From the NCBI RefSeq assembly GCF_028748185.1, contig NZ_CP118164.1, positions 6,891,729-6,955,728 on the forward strand: a stretch of DNA of 64,000 nucleotides, in the 5' to 3' direction. Position numbers and translations under genes: made by a program. Every line of letters begins with the position of its first letter. The first letter of the stretch is position 1. The notes under the pieces were generated by a model, which saw only the letters and a list, made by a program, of their open reading frames with translations, was not told where the DNA came from and did no database searches. This DNA is from Bremerella sp. P1 (GTDB lineage: Bacteria > Planctomycetota > Planctomycetia > Pirellulales > Pirellulaceae). Below are positions 45,821-55,348 of the stretch, piece after piece.

Positions 45821-47929
45821 CTAGTACCGGGGAATTGCTACCGATGGTGACGGTTTTTCGGCGACTCGGGGCATTTCCGCCTCAAAATCGCGGTAGATCG
45901 GCAGGTAGCGGAAGTAAACTTCCAGCGACAAGGTGGCCATCGCGGTGGAATAGACACGGCCACCATAGCCGCCCCAGCGACATTTTGGATCCCAACTTCC
46001 GGAGAACTCGCCGGCCTTGATCTGCGAGTCGAGTAGCTTCGGCTGAAGCTTGCCGGCCCAGCGTTTCCATGACTCATCCTGCATCTGGTACATGGCCAGC
46101 GTCCCGTAATACCAGTAATAGAGGTCGATATCATCGCGATTCGGTTCGTTCAACATGACGAACTCGGTCGCTTCCTCGATCTGCTTCCGCGAATTCTCGA
46201 TCCCCAAAAAGAAACGGCACGTCAACGCTTCCGCCGTCATCGTAGGGCTCGCCTTTTCGCCGGGTCGGTAGGCAGCCAGCCCCTTGGCAGGGCCGGCGGA
46301 CGATTCATCCAGAAACCGCGTCATCAGGTCGCGCGTCGTCTTATCAATCTCAATGCCAGACAGGGCCGCGCTATGCAACGCCAGGACCTGCCAGCCGAAC
46401 TGGCTCATATCACCGCGATCGCCAGGATGATACCGCCAACCACCCATGCGCGGATGCTGAGCGGTGATCGTGTAGGCCAGGCCTCGATCCAGGAAAGGCC
46501 GAATGCGTTCGTCTTTGGTCATTGCGTACGCCTCGCTGATCGCCAGTAAAGCCATCGCGTGACAATACATCTTGGCGTAGGTGCCGGCCTGACCACCGAG
46601 GCAACCATCGCGATGCTGGTGGTTCACCAGGTACTCCAATCCCTTCTGCACGGTGACCCTATGCTTACCTTCCAGGTGCGTGTGCCCTTTGCCAAGGAAC
46701 GCCAGCGTCGCTAACCCGGTGATACCCATGTCCGCATTGTTACCGGCACCTTGGCGATCATGTCCAGCGACTTTGGTTTCCTGCCCGGCACCATGCGCGA
46801 CGGCATTCCAGCTTCCGTCGTCTTCCTGGTTGGCGGCCAGCCAATCGAGTGCCGAATTCACCGCTGGCTCAATGTCCTTTGAGCCTCCCATCATTTCGAT
46901 CCACGCTCCGGAGTCCTCGACCACGCGAGCCTGCATGATCAACGGCAGAGGCTGGGCATCCATTCGGGTGCGCGTCGCGCGAGGCAAAGGTAAGTTGCGA
47001 GCCGCCATTCGGCTAGCCCACAACTCCTGCATTTGATTTCCCTTCAAGGAAGCTAAGGTCGCATCCAATGCCGTCGAACTGTGCGGCACGCGTTGGCTGC
47101 GGGCCATTGCCTCTAGTTGATTCGTCGAAGCGAGAAGTTGGTCTCGCTCGCCAGGCAGTGCGTCGGCCGAATCGGAATTGGCCGCCGTGTCGCGAAGCAT
47201 CTGCACGTCGTTTGATGGATCGCTTACCATCTGGGTTGGCAGCGGGGCACTGCGAATCTGCGGCATGGTGCGATCCATGCGATCTAGCTGAGGCATCGGC
47301 ATCGGTGATGCCTGCTTTTCTACCTGGGCCGTTGCGGCGGCCGGGGCAGGGGACGCCATCTCTTTGGCCGAGACGGGACTGGGTGTCATTTCCAACACAG
47401 GCTGGGGCCCAGTCGCTGGCATCGTATTTTCGACGACTTGCTCCGGCGGCAACTGCGGCTGAGGAATATCCCAGGGACGCTGCTGCGGGCTTGGCATCGG
47501 TGGCTGCGGCATCGGCGGAACCGGCATGTCTGGCGCCGGCATCTCCATCCGCTCGAGCGGCGTCATCAAGCCTTCGACCGGGGCAGGGGACATGGCCAGT
47601 TGGTCCCACGGTTTGACTTCTTTATTGGATTCCGACTGATCCTCTTGCTGGAAGTCGATCTGGCTCAGACGAATGTTTACAGGAGCCGAATTGCCGACCC
47701 CTGCCGGGGCAAACAGTTGGGTTACCTGAGCGTAGGTCATCAGCAGCAAGTGAGCAAAGATCGACAGCACGACACACTTCGACACGGGCCGTGCCTGTCC
47801 CCATCGCGTTTGCATGAGGATCAACAGCGACAGGGTGATGAAGGCCAGACCGCCCCAGAGAACGCCCCAAACAATTTGCGAGGTCGATTGACTCAGCTCC
47901 GCGAAGATCGCGAACGAAGCGGCAGGCAT
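45821..47929 (-). CDS. Membrane-anchored alpha-toroid (prenyltransferase/squalene-oxidase repeat) protein
   Basis: 702 residues. Two or three transmembrane segments at the N-terminus (about 17-40 and 52-72) are followed by a ~280-residue Pro/Met/Gln-rich extracytoplasmic linker, then an alpha-alpha toroid (about 360-690) with repeats such as GLEYLVNHQHRDGCLGGQ and ALHSAALSGIEIDK, and GSWDPKCRWGGYGGRVYST near the end. The fold is that of squalene cyclases and prenyltransferases, but the DxDD motif of cyclases is not evident, so it is probably a binding module. Last gene of the TPR - TolQ - TolR operon, 3 nt after TolR. This layout suggests a TonB/TolA-like energised partner. Confidence 0.82.
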   Translation of the reverse strand: MPAASFAIFAELSQSTSQIVWGVLWGGLAFITLSLLILMQTRWGQARPVSKCVVLSIFAHLLLMTYAQVTQLFAPAGVGNSAPVNIRLSQIDFQQEDQSESNKEVKPWDQLAMSPAPVEGLMTPLERMEMPAPDMPVPPMPQPPMPSPQQRPWDIPQPQLPPEQVVENTMPATGPQPVLEMTPSPVSAKEMASPAPAAATAQVEKQASPMPMPQLDRMDRTMPQIRSAPLPTQMVSDPSNDVQMLRDTAANSDSADALPGERDQLLASTNQLEAMARSQRVPHSSTALDATLASLKGNQMQELWASRMAARNLPLPRATRTRMDAQPLPLIMQARVVEDSGAWIEMMGGSKDIEPAVNSALDWLAANQEDDGSWNAVAHGAGQETKVAGHDRQGAGNNADMGITGLATLAFLGKGHTHLEGKHRVTVQKGLEYLVNHQHRDGCLGGQAGTYAKMYCHAMALLAISEAYAMTKDERIRPFLDRGLAYTITAQHPRMGGWRYHPGDRGDMSQFGWQVLALHSAALSGIEIDKTTRDLMTRFLDESSAGPAKGLAAYRPGEKASPTMTAEALTCRFFLGIENSRKQIEEATEFVMLNEPNRDDIDLYYWYYGTLAMYQMQDESWKRWAGKLQPKLLDSQIKAGEFSGSWDPKCRWGGYGGRVYSTAMATLSLEVYFRYLPIYRDFEAEMPRVAEKPSPSVAIPRY

Positions 47930-47932
47930 GGG

Positions 47933-48352
47933 CTACCTCCGCTCGTTGGATAGGCGGACCGAAATGGCCATCTCGGCGATTCCTGCCTGACGGACAGTCG
48001 TGAGCACCGTTGCGACTTGTTGAAACGGAACATCGCTGTCACCACGCACGAGGACCCCCAGGTCCTGGTATTCGGCCTGGGAGGCGGTCAGATGGGCTTT
48101 GAGATCTTCGAGGTTGACCTCTTGCGTTCCGAGCATCACTCGGCCGTCGCGGAAGATGTTGATCACTTTCTTCTCAGGGGCAGCCGTGAGTGCTCCCATG
48201 TCACTTACCTGCGGCACATCCAGGTCGACCGAGCGTTCCATTTCCGTAAACTTCGAGCCGACCATAAAGAAGATGATCAACAGAAACAGGATGTCGATCA
48301 TCGGCGTCAGGTTGAGTGCCGGAGCTTCTTCGTTGTGCGTTTTTAGCGGCAT
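47933..48352 (-). CDS. ExbD/TolR family protein
   Basis: 139 residues with one transmembrane helix (about 16-38) in LTPMIDILFLLIIFFM; D20 is the proton-path Asp of the family. The periplasmic part has DVPQVSDMG and the C-terminal TVLTTVRQAGIAEMAISV. It forms the proton-conducting complex with the TolQ/ExbB protein encoded 23 nt upstream, and drives motion of a periplasmic partner. Gap to the next gene is 3 nt. Confidence 0.94.
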   Translation of the reverse strand: MPLKTHNEEAPALNLTPMIDILFLLIIFFMVGSKFTEMERSVDLDVPQVSDMGALTAAPEKKVINIFRDGRVMLGTQEVNLEDLKAHLTASQAEYQDLGVLVRGDSDVPFQQVATVLTTVRQAGIAEMAISVRLSNERR

Positions 48353-48375
48353 GACCGTCTCCCTGATGGGTGTGA

Positions 48376-49242
48376 CTAGGCCGCTTTCGCGGTGGAACGG
48401 GACGCACGGCGCGATGTCGACTTCCTCTTATCCTTCCAACCATCCGAGGCAATCGCGTTGACGACTTCCTGGCTGTGCAAATCGATCTCCATGATCAAGC
48501 GATCGACTCGGCCCGAAAAGAATAAGTAGGCGATCAACGCCGGCAAAGCAACCGACATCCCCGCTGCCGTTGTCAGGAGAGCCTGGCTGATACCACTGGC
48601 TAGAACTTCTCGTTGGCCGGCAGCTTCTCCGTTGGCGGCAATCGCGTTGAATGCACTGATCATGCCGAGCACGGTTCCCAGCAGTCCAAGCAAGGGGCTG
48701 ATCGTGCTGATCCCATTAAACAATCGCAGGTACTGACGAAGCCGCGACGTGACGCGTTCTCCCGCGTCGAGAATCGCTTGCTCGACTTCCACACAGCTGC
48801 GTCCCCACTTCTTCACGGCAGCCGCAAAGACTTCCGCGACGGGGCTTTGATTTTCTTCGCATAGCGCGAGAGCCTGGTCCTGATCGATGCGACCATCTTT
48901 GACCTGCTCGATGAAACGCTTCACAAACGGCCGTGGAATAACACGTCCACGTCGGAGGCTGATCGCTCGTTCGAAGACGAAGACCAGCAAGATGAACGAG
49001 CAAAGCGCGATCGGATACATCAGTAGCCCACCATCATGAAAGACCTGCAATAGGTTTTTCGTGGGGATGGGGTTTTCTTCACTGAGCGAAGGAAGGCCAG
49101 GCGGGAGAGGAGCCGGCTCAGCAGCTCCCTGGGCCAGTAAACTCGAGGCCAAACAGCCCCAAACGATTGTTAGCAGCGCACCGTAGGCCAAAGATCGGCG
49201 AATGTGTGAGGTGAGCATCCATTCTACCCCATGACTGATCAT
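48376..49242 (-). CDS. MotA/TolQ/ExbB proton channel family protein
   Basis: 288 residues. An N-terminal hydrophobic segment (about 18-37) may be a signal peptide or an extra helix. The conserved core has a helix LLMYPIALCSFILLVFVFE near 75-95, the family motif LFNGISTISPLLGLLGTVLGMI near 185-205, and ALLTTAAGMSVALPALIAYL near 230-250. The C-terminus is basic. It is the stator that uses the proton gradient. Its ATG at 49242 directly follows the TPR stop codon. The TolR gene is 23 nt downstream. Confidence 0.94.
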   Translation of the reverse strand: MISHGVEWMLTSHIRRSLAYGALLTIVWGCLASSLLAQGAAEPAPLPPGLPSLSEENPIPTKNLLQVFHDGGLLMYPIALCSFILLVFVFERAISLRRGRVIPRPFVKRFIEQVKDGRIDQDQALALCEENQSPVAEVFAAAVKKWGRSCVEVEQAILDAGERVTSRLRQYLRLFNGISTISPLLGLLGTVLGMISAFNAIAANGEAAGQREVLASGISQALLTTAAGMSVALPALIAYLFFSGRVDRLIMEIDLHSQEVVNAIASDGWKDKRKSTSRRASRSTAKAA

Positions 49243-52194
49243 TTACTTGGTCCTTGTCCCTTCCCGTTGAGCTTGCAGGGTGCGTTGTCGCACGACACTC
49301 AATCGTGTTTCCGCCTCTGGGGCAAAAGGCGAGTTCTCAAACTCAGTACGTACTTCCGTGTAGTACTGCGTGGCCTTCTCCCAGTTCTCTTGAATTTCGT
49401 GGCACTTACCGATCTGTAGCAGAGCGGCCGCTTTCCACTTCGGGAAGGCTTCGTAATTAGTCGCAACCTGAGCATAGGCTCGCACGGCCGCGTCGTAGTT
49501 CTTCTGATGGAAGAAGGTCTCGCCGATCATCCACTGAGCCATCGCCGCCGTTTCGCCTTGGCTGGCTGTCGGCGATTGAATCACTTTGGTGTATGCGGCA
49601 CGAGCCTTCTGGAATTCTCCCTGACGAGCAAGACATCGGCCCATCAGGTAATCCAGTTCATGAACCTGAGCGAAGTTCGGATATCGGTTTTCGATCTCCA
49701 AGGCCTTCTGATAGGCGGCTTCCCAATTGTCTTGATGCGCGAAGATCTGAGCGAGCCTCATTTCGGCAACTGGCAAGCTTTCCAACTCGCGGCCCATGTT
49801 GTCGGTCAGCATCTGCTCGAACTTGGCCTTGGCGTCGTCGAACTTCTCGCTGCGGAAGCGAGCTTCGCCGCCCCAGAACATGGCCATGCTGTGCAGTGGC
49901 TCATCGGCGACCTGCTCAGCAACCGCATCCATGTGCGGGATCGCAGCTTGCCAGTTACCAGCTTGGACTTCGACCTGGCCAAGCATGTAGCGGCCAAACA
50001 CGACGACCTTGCTCATGCCTTTTTTATCAAGCAACTTCTGTAGGTACTCGCGGGCTTTCGCAAGGTTACCGGCATTTAGTGCGGCTTCCGCAATGCGGTA
50101 GGTCGAGTCTTCCCACAGATCGCTGTCCTGGAATCGTTGGTGAATCTGCTCGAATGCTTCCAAAGCCTCTTTCTGCTTGTTTTGGTCCATACGAACCCAA
50201 GCCAGGCGGTACCAGATGTCTTCCGCTGGCAGCACGTCAGGCTTGCTTTCGATTAGCTCGACCAGAATGGCTTCCGCCTCGGCGTCTCGCTGCAGTTGAT
50301 CGAAAAGCGAAGCACATCGCAGCTTGGCATGAGCGGCCAAGGGATCTTCAGGATGATGTTTGGCCAACTGTTGATAACGCCCGATGGCTAGTTCGACGTC
50401 CGTTTCTTCCATCTGCTGGGCCTGCTGGTACATCGCACCAACGGCGAGGGCACTGTTAGGGTTCTTCTCGAGAAGCTGGTCAAGCGTCTTGGTGGCGGCC
50501 ACAGCGTCGGAGGTTGCCAGTTGACACCAGGCCAAGCCGGCCAGGCCTTGCTCGACGAATTTTTCAGGATTGTCCTGGGCGGCCAACTCTTCGTAAAGCG
50601 ACTTCGCCCAGGCGATCTCACCACTGCGGTAGGCTGCCCCTGCGATTTGCGTGACTTCGCTCAAGTAAGTGGCCTTGGCGATCTGTCGTCGATCGACCTG
50701 GCTCCAAGCCTCTTTCGCGACCTTTACTTGATCGCAGTGGAGCAGGGCAGTGGTGCGGCGGAGCTGGACCAGGTTGCGATGTTCGGTTGCTGTCAAATCT
50801 TTGAGCGAGCGATCCAAGGCATCGACCGTGTTAATCCAATCTTCGTTTTGGCTATGGATCAATCCCAACAGCATGAGCGACATGCCGCGATATGGACCTG
50901 CAGCCATCGAATCGGAAGCCTCGAGCAACTGTTTTGCTTCGTCTTTTCGCGACAAGGCAAACAGCGAGACGGCCATCAGGTAGTTGCGGCGATCAGCCTG
51001 AGCGACCTTCGCTTCGACCTGCGGGAATTCCAACTGGAGAACCTCCAGGGCTTTCGCGTGGGCATCATGGGCTTGCAACTGCGTCGCGACATTCATCTGA
51101 GCGCGAATGGTCAATGAATTCGGCTGCGAGCGTTGTGCCAACTGAATCCAGGCAGCTTGAGCGGCCGCAAGGTCATCTGCTTCGAGATGGATGGTGATCA
51201 GCTGATACAGGGCTTCGTCGGTCCAAGAGGAATCGGGCCAGGCTTCAATCTGCTCAGTGAACAGTGCGATGGCATCCTCGGCGTTCCCCTGTGCCAGCGA
51301 GATCTTGGCCATCAGGTAGTGGATCTCGTCCTGGAACTCAGGCAGCGACTCGTTCGCTTTGAGTTGTTGCAGACGTTCGATCGCATTCGGCCAGTCGCGC
51401 ACCTGAAAGTAAGTCTTGGCGATCCAGAAACTGGTTTGATCGACGAGCGTGGGCTGCTGCTTGGCGGCCAGTTCAAAACGATCGACGGCTCGGCGGTAGT
51501 TACCGGCCTTGAATTCGGCGATGCCTGCTTCCAGGGCGATCGTTCCAGCAGCGTACTTGCCGGGGTGTTCTTTCAAATCGATCAGCAACTGTTCGTAAGC
51601 CAGTCCGGCTTCTTTCCATTCACTCGTTTGACCGTAGCAGCGAGCCAGTCCCAGCCGAGCTTCGACGGTCATGTTGGGCGAGGTCGCTTCCTTGACCGAT
51701 TTACCGTACATCAAGATCGCTTCGTCCCAACGTTTTTCCTTGCTCGCGATCTCGGCGAGGTAAGGATATGCGTGTGGAATCAGCTTGCTGGTCTTGTGTT
51801 TGTTTTGGAAGATTTGAAAGGCGTTCTTTGCCGCTTCGTTCTGCCCGGAGAGAAAGTAGCACTCGGCGACGCGGAATTCAGCATGCTCGACGAAGCTATG
51901 CTGCGGCAGCTTGCTCAGAAAGAGCGTGTAAGCACGCAGTGCCTCGTCGCAACGCGACAACTGAACAAGCGACTCGCCGCGGTAGAAGTGAATCACACCT
52001 ACCTGGGAGTGATCGGGGTGCTTGGCCAGGAATTGATCGAACGCATCGATCGCTTGCTGCCAATCGCCCCGCGCGTAGTGAAACGAGGCAATGCGATATT
52101 GGTCAGCAGCTTGGTCCGCTCGGACCATAGCACTCCCGGTCGCGACCAGGGCGAATACAACAAACAGCCAAAGCTTTTGAAAAGAGGGTCTCAT
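49243..52194 (-). CDS. Large secreted TPR protein (YbgF/BamD-like repeats)
   Basis: 983 residues. A signal peptide ends near VRADQA (about residue 26). The rest is nearly continuous TPR units, for example YFLSGQNEAAKNAFQIF, LMAKISLAQGNAEDAIALF, and the C-terminal AYAQVATNYEAFPKWKAAALLQIGKCHEI (shown in parts). About 20 units in all, like a chain of YbgF/BamD domains. It is the first gene of the operon and its stop abuts the TolQ start. In proteobacteria YbgF (CpoB) belongs to the Tol-Pal system, but it has only a few TPRs. Probably a periplasmic assembly scaffold. Confidence 0.9.
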   Translation of the reverse strand: MRPSFQKLWLFVVFALVATGSAMVRADQAADQYRIASFHYARGDWQQAIDAFDQFLAKHPDHSQVGVIHFYRGESLVQLSRCDEALRAYTLFLSKLPQHSFVEHAEFRVAECYFLSGQNEAAKNAFQIFQNKHKTSKLIPHAYPYLAEIASKEKRWDEAILMYGKSVKEATSPNMTVEARLGLARCYGQTSEWKEAGLAYEQLLIDLKEHPGKYAAGTIALEAGIAEFKAGNYRRAVDRFELAAKQQPTLVDQTSFWIAKTYFQVRDWPNAIERLQQLKANESLPEFQDEIHYLMAKISLAQGNAEDAIALFTEQIEAWPDSSWTDEALYQLITIHLEADDLAAAQAAWIQLAQRSQPNSLTIRAQMNVATQLQAHDAHAKALEVLQLEFPQVEAKVAQADRRNYLMAVSLFALSRKDEAKQLLEASDSMAAGPYRGMSLMLLGLIHSQNEDWINTVDALDRSLKDLTATEHRNLVQLRRTTALLHCDQVKVAKEAWSQVDRRQIAKATYLSEVTQIAGAAYRSGEIAWAKSLYEELAAQDNPEKFVEQGLAGLAWCQLATSDAVAATKTLDQLLEKNPNSALAVGAMYQQAQQMEETDVELAIGRYQQLAKHHPEDPLAAHAKLRCASLFDQLQRDAEAEAILVELIESKPDVLPAEDIWYRLAWVRMDQNKQKEALEAFEQIHQRFQDSDLWEDSTYRIAEAALNAGNLAKAREYLQKLLDKKGMSKVVVFGRYMLGQVEVQAGNWQAAIPHMDAVAEQVADEPLHSMAMFWGGEARFRSEKFDDAKAKFEQMLTDNMGRELESLPVAEMRLAQIFAHQDNWEAAYQKALEIENRYPNFAQVHELDYLMGRCLARQGEFQKARAAYTKVIQSPTASQGETAAMAQWMIGETFFHQKNYDAAVRAYAQVATNYEAFPKWKAAALLQIGKCHEIQENWEKATQYYTEVRTEFENSPFAPEAETRLSVVRQRTLQAQREGTRTK

Positions 52195-52549
52195 TCCTTG
52201 AACCCGTGCAGCAGTCTCGATCCTTGAGAACTGGGAGCGTGTCGCGGAGAATCATATCCGCAAGCATCGCTTCACGTGAAGAGCGGTCCCAACCAGTCAG
52301 CCGGGACCACTACGTCTCCCTTTAGAAAATCGTCCTGCCTGAATGACGGAGTTTACCTGAATTCGCGCAAGCACTTGCGATTTCTAAGAACGTCGGAAAA
52401 TCGCAATCGCTGCTAGCGGGAAATCGCGCGAAGCACCGCAGATCTCGCTGAAAAGCATCAAGGAATTCCAATGCGTTCGCACAAAAAGAAAGCCCCATTC
52501 ACTCGCATGAACGGGGCTGTTCGATTTGATTCGTGTTGGATGCGAAGGA
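52195..52549. other. Intergenic region upstream of the TPR-Tol operon
   Basis: No gene seen. The promoter of the TPR operon should be here. A stem ggtccc / gggacc lies near 52284-52308 and an inverted word gcgattt / aaatcgc near 52376-52400, upstream of the operon. A terminator (52482-52518) of the DUF1080 gene closes the right side. Confidence 0.45.
52482..52518 (-). terminator. Rho-independent terminator of the DUF1080 gene
   Basis: Stem agcccc...ggggct extended by gttcat/gtgaat pairing (52491-52518), loop of 4-5 nt, then T-rich on the minus strand (caaaaagaa at 52481-52489). Confidence 0.85.
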
Positions 52550-53215
52550 CTACTTCGATTCCGGCAGCGACTTGATTCGCAGGTTACGGAATTCAACCTT
52601 GTCGCCATGGCCCAAAAAGCCGATGTGCCCGGTCGAACGCTTCAGACCTGGGTGTTCGCTGCCATCGAGCGTTGGGTTATTGCGGATCTCTTCGAGGTCG
52701 ACGTTCAGGATTTCCGTGCCGTTAAGAACAACCTTCACCAGGTCGCCATCGACGGTCACTTCCTGCTCGTTCCATTCGCCAAGCGGCTTCAGATGACCAC
52801 GCTTGGCCGGAGCCAAACCGTAAAGCGAACCGTGATACTGGTACGGCTTCAGCGTTTCGTACTTCTTGGCGGTGTTGTCCAGAATCTGAAGTTCGTACCC
52901 TTGGTAGGCGGCGTTGCCCTGCAGCGGAGCTCGGATACCCAGGCCATTGTTCGCCCCAGGCGGCAGCTTGAATTCAAACTTCAGCACGAAGTTGGCGTAC
53001 TCTTTCTCAGTGTAAATGTTACCGCCGCCTGCCTTGGGATCGCAGACGATGCTTCCCTCTTCGACCTTATAACCCTTAGTGTTACCGACCCAACCGTCGA
53101 AGTTCTCGCCGTTGAAGATCGAGACAAAGCCTTCTTCAGTCTCGGCTGCGAAAACAGAAACGGTGGGACCAACGATCAACAGGCCCAACAGAAGGGAAGC
53201 CAAAAGAGTTCGCAT
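52550..53215 (-). CDS. Secreted DUF1080 protein (second copy in window)
   Basis: 221 residues. Signal peptide to FAAET (about residue 25). Complete DUF1080 domain: VSIFNGENFDGWVGN near 32, FKLPPGANNGLGIRAPLQGN near 83, YQGYELQILDN near 103, and STGHIGFLGHGDKVEFRNLRIKSL at the end. Shorter than the 13-kb copy, with no charged tail. Sugar-related hydrolase or binding activity is expected from the family. Monocistronic, with its own terminator. Confidence 0.93.
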   Translation of the reverse strand: MRTLLASLLLGLLIVGPTVSVFAAETEEGFVSIFNGENFDGWVGNTKGYKVEEGSIVCDPKAGGGNIYTEKEYANFVLKFEFKLPPGANNGLGIRAPLQGNAAYQGYELQILDNTAKKYETLKPYQYHGSLYGLAPAKRGHLKPLGEWNEQEVTVDGDLVKVVLNGTEILNVDLEEIRNNPTLDGSEHPGLKRSTGHIGFLGHGDKVEFRNLRIKSLPESK

Positions 53216-53375
53216 TGTGTGATTCTCGTCAGGGAGGTGTGAAAATAGAGGCGGGTTTCATTGAGAAATATCATTTTGCGCGAGATATCAGCGCGCGTCA
53301 AAGCACAAAGCGGTCTATTTTTAAACCATTCGCGACATGATTTGACTAACAGCCAGCCAGGGGCATCCGGCGTGG

Positions 53376-54227
53376 TTAGTCAGCGCGGGAACGACGCCAG
53401 GCACTGGGCGTCACGTCGCGCATCTTGCGAAATGCACGATAGAAAGTCGAAAGCTCAGCGAATCCGCACTCGAACGCAATCGAAGTAATCGGGCGATCGG
53501 TCGTTTCCAGCAGCTTACAGGCATGCTCGACACGCAACTCTTGCACGTAATTCAACCACGTCTGGCCTGTCACGCCGCGAAACAACTGGGTGAAACGGCG
53601 GCGCGGGATGCCGATACTGCTCGAGGCCTCGTCAATGGTCGTCGCTTCAAAGAAATGCGTATCCAGATGGCGAATGTAGGCAACCATCTCATCGACGCCG
53701 GGCTCTTGCGACAGATCGGTCAAGCCTTCCGACTTGTCGACGCGATGACTGGAAATCAGCGAAAGGATCTCCAGCCCGTTCGAAACCATCGCCAAGGGCG
53801 TTAATGGACTATTCTGCAATTGCTGATAGAGCAGACGTCGTAATCGTCGTTCGATCCGCTGTGCGAAGTGGGCCTGACGCGTCAACAACCCGAGCGGCAA
53901 AGCCGAGACGGCTTGCGTATCAAAGGCAAGCAACGAGCGATGCACGCACAGCACATAGCAGGAAATCGGCGAGTTCGGTGAATCTTCGATGCGATTCTTG
54001 CGGCCCGGCAGAACCACCACCATGTCTCGGGGCCCTACCTCGAAGCGATCCTCCGCGACATGCACGTGACCGCTGCCCGAGATGACGTAAAGCACCTTCA
54101 CGAAGTCATGGACACGAAACTCCATCTCGAAGTCCGGACCGTGATGACTTTCAAGTATCAAGACACCCCACGAAGGCAGGGTCTCTTCCAAGGCGTGATT
54201 TGTCAGTGAAGGCGTCAAATTCAACAT
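53376..54227 (-). CDS. AraC family transcriptional regulator
   Basis: 283 residues. N-terminal cupin-like ligand domain (about 25-110, with YVISGSGHVHVAEDRF and RDMVVVLPG). The C-terminal AraC DNA-binding domain has two helix-turn-helix units: TIDEASSSIGIPRRRFTQLF near 195-215 and ITSIAFECGFAELSTFYRAFRKMRDVTPSAWRR near 250-280. The domain order suits regulators that bind a sugar or similar small molecule. No target gene is obvious; the convergent neighbour is the DUF1080 gene. Ends at 53376, with 160 nt before that gene. Confidence 0.95.
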   Translation of the reverse strand: MLNLTPSLTNHALEETLPSWGVLILESHHGPDFEMEFRVHDFVKVLYVISGSGHVHVAEDRFEVGPRDMVVVLPGRKNRIEDSPNSPISCYVLCVHRSLLAFDTQAVSALPLGLLTRQAHFAQRIERRLRRLLYQQLQNSPLTPLAMVSNGLEILSLISSHRVDKSEGLTDLSQEPGVDEMVAYIRHLDTHFFEATTIDEASSSIGIPRRRFTQLFRGVTGQTWLNYVQELRVEHACKLLETTDRPITSIAFECGFAELSTFYRAFRKMRDVTPSAWRRSRAD

Positions 54228-54358
54228 GGGCCTTTGGTTGGCTCGATGGGGAGAAACGCTCCCTAACCTAACTCAAATCGGCATTACTATAACCCAGATT
54301 CGGCGATAGGTGAAACATCGGGCCACGGAAATCATCAAGATAAATTCCAGGGTCAACC

Positions 54359-54393
54359 AAAAAAAGCGTCGGATCCAGCAAGGACCCGACGCT
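54359..54393 (-). terminator. Rho-independent terminator of the lipoprotein gene
   Basis: Stem agcgtcgg-tcc / gga-ccgacgct (54365-54393, one mismatch), five-nt loop, then a T-run on the minus strand (a-tract 54359-54365). Confidence 0.88.
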
Positions 54394-54425
54394 CAATTGT
54401 AGTTCGTTTTGAGGCTGTTTGCGGC

Positions 54426-55040
54426 TTACAGCGGCGTTTGCGGCGGAAGCGGCGTTGGGCCAACCGGACCTGGCAGATCCTCTTGGATGTTGCCAACACG
54501 GTGCAGGTGGTTGTGGTCGATGTAGATCACCTCGCGAGTATCTTCGTCTCGCAGGGTATGCGGAATCGGCCAGCCAATCCGCTTCACTTCGGTGTAATAA
54601 ATCGTGCACTTGTAGTGAGCGTGGTGCAACTGAACAGGGCCCACAAGCGGCATGACCCGTGGTGGATCGACGTAGTCAGCGATCTTTTCCTTGGTGATCC
54701 GCACGTTGTTACGTTGAACTTCGTGCAGGAAGGGCAGGCCACCCTCGACCGGGCGGGCGCGCTCCAGGGCTTGCATCACTTCGTCGTCGCTAGGCGGATC
54801 CAGAGCAACGTGAGGTGCCCCGGGAGGAATGGGCGGAAGAACCGGTGCACGATCATATCGCTCGTGGTTATGGAACTCGTCTTCCTTGTTGTCCATGTAG
54901 TAAGGGGACACAGGAATCGGGAACAGCAGAGGCCCCAAGTAAGGACCTTGAGTCGTACAACCGGTGCTGCTCAAAGCTGCCAACCCCACACCCAAGATCA
55001 AGCTGAGCTTAAGAATGCTTCGTTTCATCGTTTTCCTCAA
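54426..55040 (-). CDS. Lipoprotein of unknown function
   Basis: 204 residues. Lipobox SSTGC near residue 28. The mature part is Pro-rich (VLPPIPPGAPHVALDPPSDDE) with a more ordered middle: GPVQLHHAHYKCTIYYTEVKRIGWPIPHTL in parts, and TREVIYIDHNHLHRV. Two His-rich segments could bind metal or heme. I recognise it as a planctomycete-type protein without a named function. Probably anchored in an envelope membrane. It is followed by a strong terminator. Confidence 0.75.
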   Translation of the reverse strand: MRKTMKRSILKLSLILGVGLAALSSTGCTTQGPYLGPLLFPIPVSPYYMDNKEDEFHNHERYDRAPVLPPIPPGAPHVALDPPSDDEVMQALERARPVEGGLPFLHEVQRNNVRITKEKIADYVDPPRVMPLVGPVQLHHAHYKCTIYYTEVKRIGWPIPHTLRDEDTREVIYIDHNHLHRVGNIQEDLPGPVGPTPLPPQTPL

Positions 55041-55348
55041 TGCCTTCCAGGGCGATATAGGGCTGGGCCCCTATCAATCCGACCCACCGGATAACCACTT
55101 CCTCCATGAAGTGGGCGCTTATCTGTAGATAGTTATCGTGTGAAGCTGTAACAAACTTGCGGCTTTTTCCGCCTGGCCCGAAAATTCAAGCAATGCGGTC
55201 GCTAGCATGCCATCTTCCTCATTTCACGCGGCCGAACATGGCCGCGAGCACTGCATAAAAAAAGCCTCCGGCGGAATCGCGAAGGCTTTGAGGGGGTACT
55301 CGAAGGTCGTGTCACGCCCGCACTTGGCGAGCGTGACCGACAACTTCG
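55041..55348. other. Intergenic region with hairpins
   Basis: Holds no supported gene. A perfect hairpin ccacttc-ctccat-gaagtgg lies at about 55101-55120 upstream of the lipoprotein gene, and gcggccg-aacat-ggccgc at about 55229-55245. The terminator of the BON gene lies at 55256-55288. Confidence 0.5.
55256..55288 (-). terminator. Rho-independent terminator of the BON-domain gene
   Basis: Stem agcct...aggct extended by inner GC pairing (55263-55287) and a T-run on the minus strand (a-tract 55256-55263). Confidence 0.88.
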
